From Henricia sp. BOLD:AAB3569 (taxonomy: Eukaryota; Echinodermata; Asteroidea; Spinulosida; Echinasteridae): a stretch of DNA of 64,000 nt. The stretch covers positions 62,001 to 126,000 of the forward strand of contig JBBELK010000166.1 of NCBI GenBank assembly GCA_037783545.1, read 5' to 3'. This document shows positions 23,176-33,102 of this stretch, piece by piece (the stretch's first letter is position 1; every line of letters starts with the position of its first letter). The notes beneath the pieces were generated by a model that saw only the letters and a program-made list of their open reading frames with translations, was not told the origin of the DNA and made no database searches. Both the position numbers and the translations under genes were made by a program.

Positions 23176-24384
23176 ATGAATAAATCTTATGGATTGTATC
23201 TGAGGATCCTTCTTTGCCTTGGTCTTGTTAAAATGGAAGGAGTAAGCGGACAGACTATAAGCCTCAGTAAGATGTCACCATCAGGAACAGATCCGCGAGA
23301 GGGCGATACAGTGCGACTGCAATGTAGGGCCACGAATATACAGGCTGGTAACGTTATCGAATGGGCAAGATTCGAAATCAACCGTCAGATACTTGCCAGG
23401 AATGGAATGAGCCTCGACACAAGGTTTTCAACAACAACGGTACTGTCTTATGTGACGTTAAAGGTGGAAAGTCTTGTCTTTACTGCCTCAAATCTGGACA
23501 GCGGGATGTACTACTGCCGTGTCAAAGTATCAGCACTAGGCAATAACGAAATCGCGACAGCTAGTTTGCTTATCTCAGTTATTTATTTTCCAGTGGCCAT
23601 GTACCCTGTATGCGTCCCTAATGGTCCTACCAATGTGATGGAGGGAGCCCTTCTGAACATGAGCTGCACTACGGGGCATGGAAACCCACTAGTACAAATA
23701 AACATTCCATCCATCGACGGTCAACCGTGGATGGACTTCAGTTCAAGATTTGAATCATTACGTTTATTACGACTTCGAGCGAACTCGAATCATAACGGTC
23801 AGAGTGTCAAGTGTAGAATTACCTCCACAGCATTTCCTAACAGAGAAAGCTCATGTACAATCGGTCCTATTGCGGTTGTACCCACCAACCCCGGGCCACG
23901 CTCAACACAACTTACAAGTCTACCATCTTTTCAACAAAACACCTTTAAACCAACCACCTTTGTTTCCACTAATGCCGACACGCAGACACCGGAGCATGTT
24001 CCCAAATCGGACACATATGTTGAGTCAACCGGTGGTATCAGCGACAGAGAAGATACGACACAGATACAACATAATACCCTAGATCTGACCAGCCGGCCGG
24101 CAGCCAGTCAGCTCCCTATATCTGCTCTTGTTGCGGGTGTCGCCGGTGCGTCGAGCGTCCTAACACTTCTAATCGCTGTCATCGTGTATCAATCTTACAA
24201 GAGAGTGACCTGCTTCAAGAAGGAAAGCCCTGAACAACAGACTCCCACTCAACCAACAACCGACTCGTACATGGACCTTCAACCTATGCAGAACGAAGGC
24301 TACACGGGACTCGCCCCACCCCATACATATTGCCAATCACAGAATGAGCTTCCCGAACAGGATTATGAGCAGTCGCAGAGCTGA
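23176..24384 (+). CDS. Single-exon two-domain Ig receptor with intrinsic ITAM (copy 2)
   Basis: 402 residues, starting at the ATG at 23176 (preceded by ACGACC; the upstream in-frame ATG at 23017 adds a non-homologous leader). It has a signal peptide, a V-type Ig domain (C50, IEWARFE, DSGMYYC), a second Ig domain (YPVCVPNGP, LLNMSC, SVKCRIT, SSCTIGP), a Thr/Pro stalk, a membrane helix at about 315-337 (LVAGVAGASSVLTLLIAVIVY) and a 65-residue tail. The tail carries YMDLQPMQNEGYTGL (Y365 and Y376), which fits the ITAM consensus YxxL-x7-YxxL. The last codons and stop (SQS, TGA at 24382) come from the inverted repeat of a 3.4-kb inserted element; the original C-terminus survives beyond it at 27821-27850. 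The ITAM is untouched, so the protein may still signal. Confidence 0.85.
   Translation: MNKSYGLYLRILLCLGLVKMEGVSGQTISLSKMSPSGTDPREGDTVRLQCRATNIQAGNVIEWARFEINRQILARNGMSLDTRFSTTTVLSYVTLKVESLVFTASNLDSGMYYCRVKVSALGNNEIATASLLISVIYFPVAMYPVCVPNGPTNVMEGALLNMSCTTGHGNPLVQINIPSIDGQPWMDFSSRFESLRLLRLRANSNHNGQSVKCRITSTAFPNRESSCTIGPIAVVPTNPGPRSTQLTSLPSFQQNTFKPTTFVSTNADTQTPEHVPKSDTYVESTGGISDREDTTQIQHNTLDLTSRPAASQLPISALVAGVAGASSVLTLLIAVIVYQSYKRVTCFKKESPEQQTPTQPTTDSYMDLQPMQNEGYTGLAPPHTYCQSQNELPEQDYEQSQS
24268..24312 (+). other. ITAM motif in Ig receptor copy 2
   Basis: It encodes YMDLQPMQNEGYTGL: two YxxL units separated by seven residues, with acidic residues at -2 of each tyrosine. It is conserved exactly at 30015-30059. 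Confidence 0.85.
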
Positions 24385-24924
24385 CATACCGGCGAATAGC
24401 AATTTTTCCGATTTTCAGATATTGACATTTTTGGGCCTCTGATAGGTTGCCCTTTCAAATTCTTTTTGCAAAAAACCGGAATTGTTCATATTTTATGAGA
24501 TTGAGAGTCCCCGCCGGCGACGAATCTTGAAGATTAGTACATGAAAAATTTGACAAACTGACGAATATGTATTTTCGCTGGTCACTATTCATTGAAACAG
24601 TTCATTCAAGGTACCAGCTATCATTTATTAGTTGCAGTACGCACGGTTAGCAAGATGCTGGGTAAAAATTGAGTTTTGGGTCAGATTTTTTTTGTGAATA
24701 ATTGTTTATTCCGATTAAGAATTGTGTTGTCTTGTCTATTTGTCTGGCACTGATTTAATTAATCCAGTTTAATCATTTAAAATTGTATATCAAATTTCAT
24801 ACTTTAAAAAAATAAGTTGTTAATGAAATTCACTGTTTAACAAAAAAAAATGAAGGAAAGAAATAATCAGTGTGTCAATATTTTAAACTCCAGCTGTGTT
24901 TTACTGCAAAACAGTTTTGCATAA

Positions 24925-24972
24925 TTAGGTGATCGGGCCAACAGCCCGATCACCTATTACTCTCGTACGATT

Positions 24973-25003
<31 letters not shown>

Positions 25004-27180
25004 CTTTTTCCACTCAAACGTTTCCAGAGCTTTTCTTCAAAACGGTTCAAGCTATCAACTTGAAACTTTGTAGGAACATCAACCCCAATGTGAAGGTGTG
25101 CATACAAGGGTGACGTCATTGTGACGTCATTGGGTATCAAATTACAACCCAAAAATGACTAAAATATGCATGTTTTAAAATGCTTCCGTCTGGAAAACCA
25201 CGTGACCCATGATTTTCGTATTTAGCAGGCTTATAGATAAGATCATGGCCTACGATTTTCTTCGTGTGGGCATTTTCATCTGACCCTTCCTTCTGGGGTC
25301 AATCTGAGGTCAAAGTTCAACGAAAACGAAAATCGCAATTTTTGCACTTATTGAGCAACAATGCCCATCAAACCAAGCTGAATCTTTAAGTAACTAAGTA
25401 CAGGCATAGGTCCTATGGCAGACTTTCACCAGCGTGTATAATATTATGATGGCATCAAGCGTGACGTCATCGTGACGTCATCAAGTATCAAATTACACCC
25501 CCCAAAAAAACAAAATATGCATATTTTAAAATGCTTCCGTCTTGAAAACCACGTGACCCAGGATCTTCGTATTTGGCAGGTTTACAGATGACATTCTGTG
25601 CTACAATTTTCTTTGTGTGGGCATTTTCATCTGACCCTTCCTTCTGGGGTCAATTGGAGGTCAAAGTTCAACGAAACTGAGAATCTCAGTTTTTACACTT
25701 ACCAGCAACAATGCCTATCAAACCAAGCTGAATCGTTAGTAAATTAGATACAGACATAGGCCCTACGGCAGACTTTCACCAGAATGTATAGTATCATGAT
25801 GGCATCAAGTGTGACGTAATCATGACGTCATCAGGTGTCAAATTACAAAAATTCAAAGGTTATTATTTCCAAAATTCATATCTCAAGAACCGTAATAGAT
25901 ACTTGAACAATTCTTTCACAACATGATAAGTCTAAATGAACTGAACAAATCATACGATGTCATGACCCCTGTGTGACGCCTACTTCCGGTCCAAACCGGA
26001 AGTTGTTCGAAAATGTGCATTTTGTAAGCGTTTTGAATGCAAATAGATTCAAAGTGGTAGTGAATTTGACCATATTTCTACGGAACGAAATGTTTCCACA
26101 CATGTAGACTTTTTGACTATACCATTTGTGACGTCATCACATGGACGGTGGTTACGTAATGTGGCGTCAAAATACGCAAATTTGGAGCTGAATTGTTTTA
26201 AAATGCTGTATCTTGAGAACTACAGCAGATATTTGCATGATTCTTTCGCCACATTTAAGAACTTGATGTTTATCAAATTGTTGAACAATTTGTGCACAAC
26301 ATTGTGACGTCATGATATCGTCACAGGTGTCAAATTACACAAATTCAAGAGTTATTATTTTTAAAATTCATATCTCAAGAACCGTAATAGATACTTGAAC
26401 AATTCTTTCACAACATGATAAGTCTAAATGAACTGAACAAATCATACGATGTCATGACCCCTGTGTGACGCCTACTTCCGGTCCAAACCGGAAGAGGTTC
26501 GAAAATGTACACTTGTTTAGCACTTTGAATGCAAATAGAGCCAAAGTGGTAGGGAATTTGACCATAGTTCTACGGAACGAAATGTTTTCACACATGTGGA
26601 CCTTTTGACTATACCATTGGTGACGTCATTACATGGACGGTGGTTACGTAATGTACGTCAAATTACGCAAATTTGGAGCTGAGATGTTTTAAAATGCTGT
26701 ATCTTGAAAACTACAACAGATATTGGTATGATTCCTTCGCCACATTTCAGAACTTGATGTTCAACATATTGTTCAACAATTTGTGCACAAAATTGTGACG
26801 TCATGATGTCGTCACAGGTGTCACATTACAAGATTTCAAAGGTTATTATTTCAACAATTCATATCTCAAAACGGTGCAAGCTATCAACCCCCAGCTATGG
26901 CGGATATGCAGGGAGGAGATATTAGTTACCGGATTGGTGTATACAGCAGCCGATTTCACGAAACTTTACGCAATTGCGCAAGTCCACTTACGCCATAAGC
27001 TATTGCGCAAGTAATGGCGTAAGTGGACTTGCGCAATTGCGTAGAGTTTCGTGAAATCGGCTGCTGAACTTCCATTTTTGCCATTCCATAGGTGATAACA
27101 ACGTCTGAAATTCATCACAAAATGTTCATTTAGCCCGATCACCTGGCGTTTGTAACAACAAACGTCATACCTCTAGTTAT
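24925..27180 (-). mobile_element. Nested non-autonomous element, Helitron-like or foldback (class uncertain)
   Basis: The left edge holds a perfect 12-bp hairpin AGGTGATCGGGC-CAACA-GCCCGATCACCT (24927-24955), and on the - strand the element would end CTAA followed by host T, as in Helitrons. The hairpin, however, abuts the end, which is unusual. GCCCGATCACCT recurs near 27134 in inverse orientation. A poly-T run lies at about 24969-25005. The interior has a block of about 355 bp repeated twice (25098, 25457) and one of about 493 bp repeated twice (25833, 26326), with many TGACGTCA palindromes. Non-coding. Confidence 0.5.
26944..27066. repeat. Near-perfect 53-bp-arm palindrome
   Basis: The arms CAGCAGCCGATTTCACGAAA... 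and ...TTTCGTGAAATCGGCTGCTG enclose a loop of about 17 bases, with TTGCGCAAGTCCACTTACG inverted inside. It is either a small MITE or a cruciform-forming site. The flank at 26889-26943 is shared with 55945-56010. Confidence 0.85.
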
Positions 27181-27803
27181 TGTTGATGTTATTTCCTTGA
27201 ATAAATAATAAGCTTTCAAACTTTTATACATGGTTGTAGGTTTTTATGGGTACAAATGCTATTGATTTAGTACTGTTCAAGAGAAATAAAATGGTCCAAC
27301 AAAACTGGGATTATGAATTTATTAAGTGAATACGTAATCTTTTGTTAGTTGCCTAGGCAATGGCTCTACACTAAAAATCACTTTACCGTGTCCCTGTGCT
27401 GTTCCAATGTGGCCACGCACGTCACACTTCGGCTGTCTATAGCAAATGCGCATTAAACCCCACCGACGAATACCACACAGAGCAGCGCAAGCGCGGTTTT
27501 GTAATCTGACAAACTGACGAATAGCATGCAAAACGGTGACGAAAAATCACCAACGGTGGTTTTTGCAATTTGACAAACTGACGAATAATTTTCACCTCAA
27601 ATTACAACGCAATTCCCAACATCCTTGTCATAAACATGACTTTTATAGATAAAATATCCCCCACTTCAATAGAAACGTACTTCTATAAGGTTATTATCGA
27701 ATTATTACGAGTAAAATAGAACGCCAAATTACCCGTCCAACTTCAAGCACGTTTTTCTCAAAACCGAGTTTTGGCGTATTCGTCAGTATGTCAGCTCTGC
27801 GAC

Positions 27804-28110
27804 GCTGATGAATGCGATGCACCAACAGAGAATATGAGGGCATGAAATAATAAGCTTCGAGTTCTAATTATGTTGCATTTTGTTTACATGTACGTTTCCT
27901 GAAGGAGCTTTTAACCTGTCTGGTTTCAGAGGCTCTCGTAGAAAACTGCACATGTAAACACAAAGTACCTTCATTAGTACTCAGGCATATGGATATATCA
28001 GTGTATATAATCAAATATGTACAAATCACTACATAATGGATGTTGAAGCTGTCACAGTGCACATTATTTGTGCCAATAAAAGTCGGGCGTGTGATTTTCC
28101 GAGGCACATG
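27804..28110 (+). pseudogene. Displaced C-terminus and 3' UTR of Ig receptor copy 2
   Basis: After the inserted element the sequence again aligns with the end of copy 3. ACC AAC AGA GAA TAT GAG (TNREYE) then TAA at 27848 corresponds to TNKEYE...TAA of copy 3, followed by the shared 3' UTR (TTTGTTTACATGTACGTTTCC). An AATAAA at 28075-28080 is conserved with 30376-30381. This segment was cut off from its gene by the 3.4-kb insertion. Confidence 0.75.
28075..28080 (+). terminator. Original polyadenylation signal of Ig copy 2
   Basis: AATAAA in TGTGCCAATAAAAG, at the same place as in the aligned 3' UTR of copy 3 (30376-30381). Confidence 0.6.
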
Positions 28111-28666
28111 TCACTATTACAAAACTATGTACAGTCGAATGGGAAATTCGGGAAAGCTTGTCTTCGAACACAATACTCCATGTGAAAACAACAGTAAGAA
28201 ATATTGTAAACATCGTACATTTTGTAAAATGGTTGCATTAGTTGTGCCAAACGGTTGTTCTGAATTAGCTGCTGTACCGAATATTTATGAGGAAGTCGTT
28301 TTTACGGCTCTAGGCTGCATTAGTTCAATAGCAGCCAAGTTACACAACTCTGCAAAAAAGTGCTCGCCCGTGGGGATCAGGCTTTTATCCAAAGTGTTTT
28401 TCTATTCACGTGTACTATACTGTTGGTTCAATTCAGTACGAAACACGGACTTCTTTTCGACACTGAATTCGGTAACCTGACAATTCAATTTACTTAGCAA
28501 TTTAACTGAAAAGGCGTGTGCTTTGTATAGTCCGTGTTATGCTCATTATAAGAGTCCCTCTCGAGGTAAATGCTTGGGAGACTGATTGACGTTCACGCTT
28601 AATGTCTTATCGTCATAAAGAATAGTAAGACCATGATTACGTCATATGGACTGCGTTTATCGGTTC

Positions 28667-28941
28667 CAGGGGCGGATGCAGGGGGGCGTAGGAGGCGCAC
28701 GCACCTCCCCCCCCCCCCCGCCCCCCTTTTCCAAAAAAAACCAAAACAAAAATGTTTGTGCACACTTTTCCTGCTTAAAGTGGTTAAATATTGCCTCAGA
28801 TCGCACCACAGCATCTAGAATCTATCTAGAAGCCGTCAGTGCTTCGCGCTACGCGCTCGCTATTTCATTGTGATTGTCATCATCATTTCATGCTTACAAA
28901 TTTCACGCTCCCCCCTTTTCAAAATCCTGGATCCGCCCCTG
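28667..28941. mobile_element. 275-bp MITE in the signal-peptide codons of Ig copy 3
   Basis: The terminal inverted repeats CAGGGGCGGATGCAGG and CCTGGATCCGCCCCTG differ at one base. A 5-bp target duplication GGTTC lies at 28662-28666 and 28942-28946. The ends are of the CAGGGGCGGATCCAG type seen in hAT-like MITEs, although hAT elements usually duplicate 8 bp. It has a C-rich run near 28708-28730. Confidence 0.9.
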
Positions 28942-30014
28942 GGTTCTGCTTTACGTTGGTGCTGTTTGTATGGACGGGGTGAACGAACAGACTGTGAGCC
29001 TAAGCCTGATGTCATCAACGGGAACAGATCCGCGAGAGGGTGACTCAGTGCGACTGCGATGTATCGCCTCCAACCCACAGGATGATGGTTACGTTATCGA
29101 ATGGGCAAGATTTGAAACCAACTCTCAGATTCTAGCCAGGAATGGAATGGCACTTGACCAAAGGTTTTCGGTAACAAGATTTTTGCCCTCTGTGACGGTA
29201 AAGGTGGAAAATCTGGTTTTTACTGCTTCTCAGCAGGACACTGGGATTTACTATTGCCGTGTCAAACAATCAGCACTGGACACCAGCGGATTCTTGACAT
29301 TAGCTATAGTTTGCTTCTGTCGGTTCTTTATTTCCCAGCGGTCATGTACCCGTCTGTGTCCCTGATGGTCCTAATGTGCTGGAGGGGGGCCTACTGAACA
29401 TGAGCTGCTCTACGGAGTATGGGAACCCGCCAGTACAGATAAACATTTCACCCTTCGATGGTCAACCGTGGACGGAGTCCAGTTCAAGAACTGAATCAAT
29501 CCGTTCGTTGGGTCTACGAGTGAACACGAATCATAACGGTCAAAGTGTCGAATGTAGAATCACCTCCACAGCATTTCCTAACCGGGAAAGCTCGTGTACA
29601 ATCGGTCCTATTACGGTTGTATCCACCAACCCCGGGCCACGCTCAACACAACCTACAAGCCTACCATCTTCTCAACAAATCACTTTTAAACCAACCACGG
29701 AATACTCCACTAATGCAGAAACACAGACACCGGGGTATGTTCCCAAATCGGACACATCTTTCGAGTCAACCAGTAGCATCAACGACAGAGAAGATACGAC
29801 ACAAATACCACAGAATACTCTAGATCTGACCAGCCGACCGGTAGTCAGTCAGTTCCCTATTGCTGCTCTTGTTGCGGGTGTTGCTGGTGCATCGAGCGTC
29901 CTAACACTTCTAATCGTTGTCATCGTGTATCAATCCTACAAGAGAGTGACCTGCTTAAAGAAGGAAAGCCCTGATGAACAACACTCAACTACCACTCAAC
30001 CAACAACCGACTCG

Positions 30015-30059
30015 TACATGGATCTTCAACCGATGCAGAATGAAGGCTACACGGGACTG
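30015..30059 (+). other. ITAM motif in broken Ig copy 3
   Basis: It encodes the same YMDLQPMQNEGYTGL as copy 2, with synonymous third-base changes. Confidence 0.85.
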
Positions 30060-30375
30060 GCCCCGCCCCATGCATATTGCCAAACACTGGGTGTTCAGAA
30101 TGAGTCACGTGAACAAGATTATGAGCAGGTTAATGCCACCAACAAGGAATACGAGGTCACGGAACAATAAGAGCAGTACTAATGATATTGCAGTTTGTTT
30201 ACATGTACGTTTCCCCATGGAGCTACGACCTGTCTGGTTTCAGAAGATCTCGTAGAAAACTGCACATGTAAAGAAATTACACTGTCATTAGTCTTCAGGC
30301 ATATGGAGACCAGTGTGTAAGATAAAATGTAAAGGAATCAGTACATTGGATAATGAAGCTGTTCACTGCTGTGCC

Positions 30376-30381
30376 AATAAA
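30376..30381 (+). terminator. Polyadenylation signal of Ig copy 3
   Basis: AATAAA about 200 bases after the stop at 30170, within a 3' UTR conserved with 27868-28110. Confidence 0.6.
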
Positions 30382-30599
30382 AGACGGACGGTGACCTGTC
30401 GAGGCACAAATCATTATGCTTAGGAAAATTCCAGGAATACGCAAGAGCTCAACTTTAGGCACACTAGGTAAATCCGCATGTCCCGACAAGTAAGGTTGTT
30501 CAGCCAGCCTGAATTACAAATACGGCAAGAGAAAGTTTTAACCCAACAAATTAAACTTTGCATGCGTGTTTTCCCAGACAACAAAAATTTTAATTTTAC

Positions 30600-31587
30600 G
30601 TCAGTATCTTTTAATACCACAATATAGAATATACAGGCAGCAAGAAAGAAAAACTTTAGACTTTACATAAAAACGAATTTTAAAAAAGATTAAAATATAG
30701 TCTTTGATATTTTTCCCATCCATTTTTTTTCAATCCCGTTACATATTGTTTTTTTCCAATTTTTTAAAAAAAAGTTCCCCCAGTTATCTCAGTCTCCATA
30801 AGCTTTCTAGTTGGTTTGGGACCGAGTTGGTTTATGACCGAGTTGACCTGTGACCGAGTTGACTCGGGATGACTGAGTTGACTTGGACCGAGTTGACCTG
30901 CACCCCATACACAATCGGGATTTTAATTTGTATTGCCACTGGCATTTAAAATGTGTATATAATAAAGTGTCTGGTGTACGCGAGTATTTTGTTCTTATCC
31001 ATATTATGCCCTTTTCTGTCAACTTATCGCTTTGGGCCTGATTACTGCCTAACTGAAAGGCATTTTAGCGGTTTTGTCAATGCAAGCGTGTATTTACAAA
31101 TTTAATGCTATGCAAATTGTTTCAAATAAAATTGACACGAACACTTTAAATGCTTCGGTATATATCCAGCACGGTGTGACAAAGGAACACCCCCCCCCCC
31201 CCTTCCTCCTACCCCACCCTCTCCCCCACCCTCTCCCCCTCCTACCCCACCCTCTCCCCCACCCACCTCCCCCACTTCAACAAACTGTTCCTTTTTAATA
31301 ACGCACAACACCCCCTAAAATCTGAAAGGAATTGCTTTAAAATTCTTTAGATATTTGAGAAACAATAGGGAACAATAAATCGGGGGCATCCTCGTCGCAC
31401 ATCGTGCTGCATATGTATTTCTAAATATTCAACCTACTCTCGCCTATAGGTCATAAAAAAGAGGCTCTATATGCAAATATCATAAAAGCCAACATCACAC
31501 CAACGTACATAGAGACTCGAGTCATTGCTACTGCATGTCCAGCCTCGCTGTTCAGCCAACATGTCGAATTCGTGCAAAAAGCGATCA
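30600..31587. repeat. Segmental duplication, distal 3' part of lectin unit 1
   Basis: Blocks around 31020-31170 and 31515-31570 (CATTTTAGCGGTTTT, GTGTATTTACAAATTTA(A/G)TGC, GCCTCGCTGTTCAGCCAAC) align with 36470-36620 and 36710-36770, the equivalent flank of the second lectin. Within it, 30810-30905 holds tandem GACCGAGTTGACCTG-like repeats and 31188-31275 is C-rich. Confidence 0.6.
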
Positions 31588-31736
31588 ATAGACCCTTTCC
31601 ACGGGCGGCCATGACAGGAGTCAGTCACATTGTCACTGTGTGTCATGCAAGAGTAGGCACGTTATGTATCTATTGTCACATCAATTAAATATGAAAACAT
31701 GCCCCCTGTCGTGGCTGCCGGTGCAAAGGCTTTATA
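31588..31736. mobile_element. Hairpin MITE (GGCGGCCATGACAGG family), copy 2
   Basis: The arms TAGACCCTTTCCACGGGCGGCC and its near-inverse at 31710-31736 match the element at 2912-3060, including the internal GAGTAGG and TATTGT(C/T)ACATCA blocks. It interrupts the lectin-unit duplication. Confidence 0.8.
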
Positions 31737-31864
31737 ATACTCTGGCTTTGTTAGTAGAAATACGTGTCACAGTTCTTTGGCATCCACGTGCTACGTGTCA
31801 AAAAACATGTACTTTGGATCTTGAATAACCTTGTCATTTTTCAACGGATTTAAACCAAAATGTA

Positions 31865-32840
31865 AATGAGACCTGACAAATTTATTAAGTGAGTTTCATC
31901 AGTTTTGTCCAAGAGGGTAAGATTTAAAAGCCATTCGAAAAAAAAATCAATTAAAAAATTCGCCACTTTTGACTCATCCTGAGATATCAGGGAATTTCCA
32001 CTCTGCAAAGCGACGTAACAATACCCTGAGGAAATACACGCAAATCTGTGGAGTGAGCCGGCTGTTGTCTTGAGCCAACTCACACCCGAGTCAATTTGAT
32101 GTAATTTAATCAATTCGGTCATGTTATGCCGAAAAGAAACGATTCCTATATATACTTTCCAGCAATTGTATTGGGTTCCGTTCATTACGACTGTCCCATT
32201 CCTACCAAACTTTCAAACGACGATCTTAATTTACTCCGCAGTTTTTCAAATTAATAACAGGGATGCATGCTGACGAATGTAATGGAACGGATTCCCCAGT
32301 ATGCTTTAAATAGCAGCCAATCGCCGACGCGGACAACGGCCAGCATTACCGAGTACATGTATCACATGCATGCACGGTGTTTACAATCTGCGCGCGTTAC
32401 ATTTGAATGCCTGCAATCATGCTGCAATGCACTGCCCACGCGTCCTGATTGGTCCAGCAGAGGCGACAAGATTTCTGTCGCTTGTCCCACCGCGAAATGG
32501 GGCCTGTTTCAACAGGGCCACTGTACGCAGGAGTTAGGGAGTGCGTTAAAGGGGCACTGTTGCAAGAGGATGCTTTTGACTTGGCCTCGTTCAATGTCAA
32601 TACATCGCTGGAGACGTGGAATGTGTGTGCCGAGCCGAAAGCTTCTGACGAAAGGGATGATCACTCCAAATTTTAATGCAAACCATCTCGACCGTTTTTG
32701 CGCAATTCATCAAGAGGTGCAAAGGGACCTCAAACATAAACAGTTTCCTTGACAATGGCGAATTTTTTTGGTGTGGCTTTTAAATCTCAACCTCTTCGAC
32801 AAAACTGATGAAACTCACTCTATAAAATTTGTTAAAAACG
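31865..32840. mobile_element. Inverted-repeat element of about 0.98 kb in lectin unit 1
   Basis: Bases 31871-31948 and 32757-32837 are inverted copies (GAGTTTCATCAGTTTTGTC facing GACAAAACTGATGAAACTC, plus AAATCTTAC/GGCTTTTAAAT). The interior ORF at 32267-32752 has no recognisable domain. It interrupts the duplicated lectin flank and is absent from unit 2. Confidence 0.6.
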
Positions 32841-32963
32841 CAGGCCCGCGCGAGGCAGAAATTCGTTCCACGAACTTCACAGCTCCATAGAAAGGCACGG
32901 AGCGGTGAATTTCGTGGTACTAATTTGTTCCTCGCGCGCGCATTGACGAGCCTGCGTCTTTAA
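32832..32963. mobile_element. Palindromic MITE with TTAA ends, copy 3 of 4
   Basis: TTAAAAACGCAGGCCCG and GACGAGCCTGCGTCTTTAA are inverted, with a diverged core (AATTCGTTCCACGAA). TTAA occurs at both ends. Confidence 0.8.
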
Positions 32964-33096
32964 CCGTGCACGCCGAAAACTCCCTAGTTTGCGAGCAAAT
33001 AGACCCCGAGCTCAAATCCACAAGCTACAGTTTAGTCCTGAGAGTCAGATTGGCTTCCCTCGTTTGAACTATACATTGTTGGTTTCAGTTCTGCAG

Positions 33097-33102
33097 TTTA
33101 TT
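33097..33102 (-). terminator. Polyadenylation signal of lectin 1
   Basis: AATAAA on the - strand, about 180 bases after the stop codon, conserved at 36999-37004 in the lectin 2 flank. Confidence 0.5.

Larger units (their letters stand above)
24372..27803. mobile_element. 3.4-kb inverted-repeat DNA element inserted in Ig copy 2
   Basis: The left end at 24372-24398 (GTCGCAGAGCTGACATAC...CGAATA) and the right end at 27777-27803 are inverted repeats matching at 25 of 27 bases. TTTGACAAACTGACGAATA recurs near both ends (24549, 27504 and 27569). Beyond the right end the Ig gene resumes, which fixes the insertion. No transposase was seen. A second repeat element (24925-27180) is nested inside. Confidence 0.8.
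28633..30170 (+). pseudogene. Broken ITAM-bearing Ig receptor (copy 3), split by a MITE and frameshifted
   Basis: The start (ATG at 28633, MITSYGLRLSV) is interrupted after 11 codons by a 275-bp MITE at 28667-28941. The frame resumes at 28942 with LLYVGAVCMDGVNEQT, V-type Ig (C, EWARFE, DTGIYYC) up to about 29300. A 2-base insertion near GCTATAGTTTGC and a 1-base loss near GTACCCGTC then shift the frame. The rest (29376-30170) is open: domain 2, stalk, membrane helix (LVAGVAGASSVLTLLIVVIVY), the ITAM YMDLQPMQNEGYTGL and a C-terminus with DYEQV and EYEV. Domain 2 is nearest copy 1, while stalk, helix and tail are nearest copy 2. Confidence 0.85.

Noticed and set aside
27322-27531. 69-aa ORF with several cysteines on the - strand
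   Set aside because: It is inside the 3.4-kb element, has no matching splice structure and no recognised fold.
28040-28480. 146-aa ORF
   Set aside because: It begins in the displaced 3' UTR of Ig copy 2, conserved only as non-coding sequence with copy 3, and has no recognisable domain.
32267-32752. 161-aa ORF
   Set aside because: It lies inside an inverted-repeat element that interrupts the lectin duplication; composition and overlap with antisense ORFs suggest chance.
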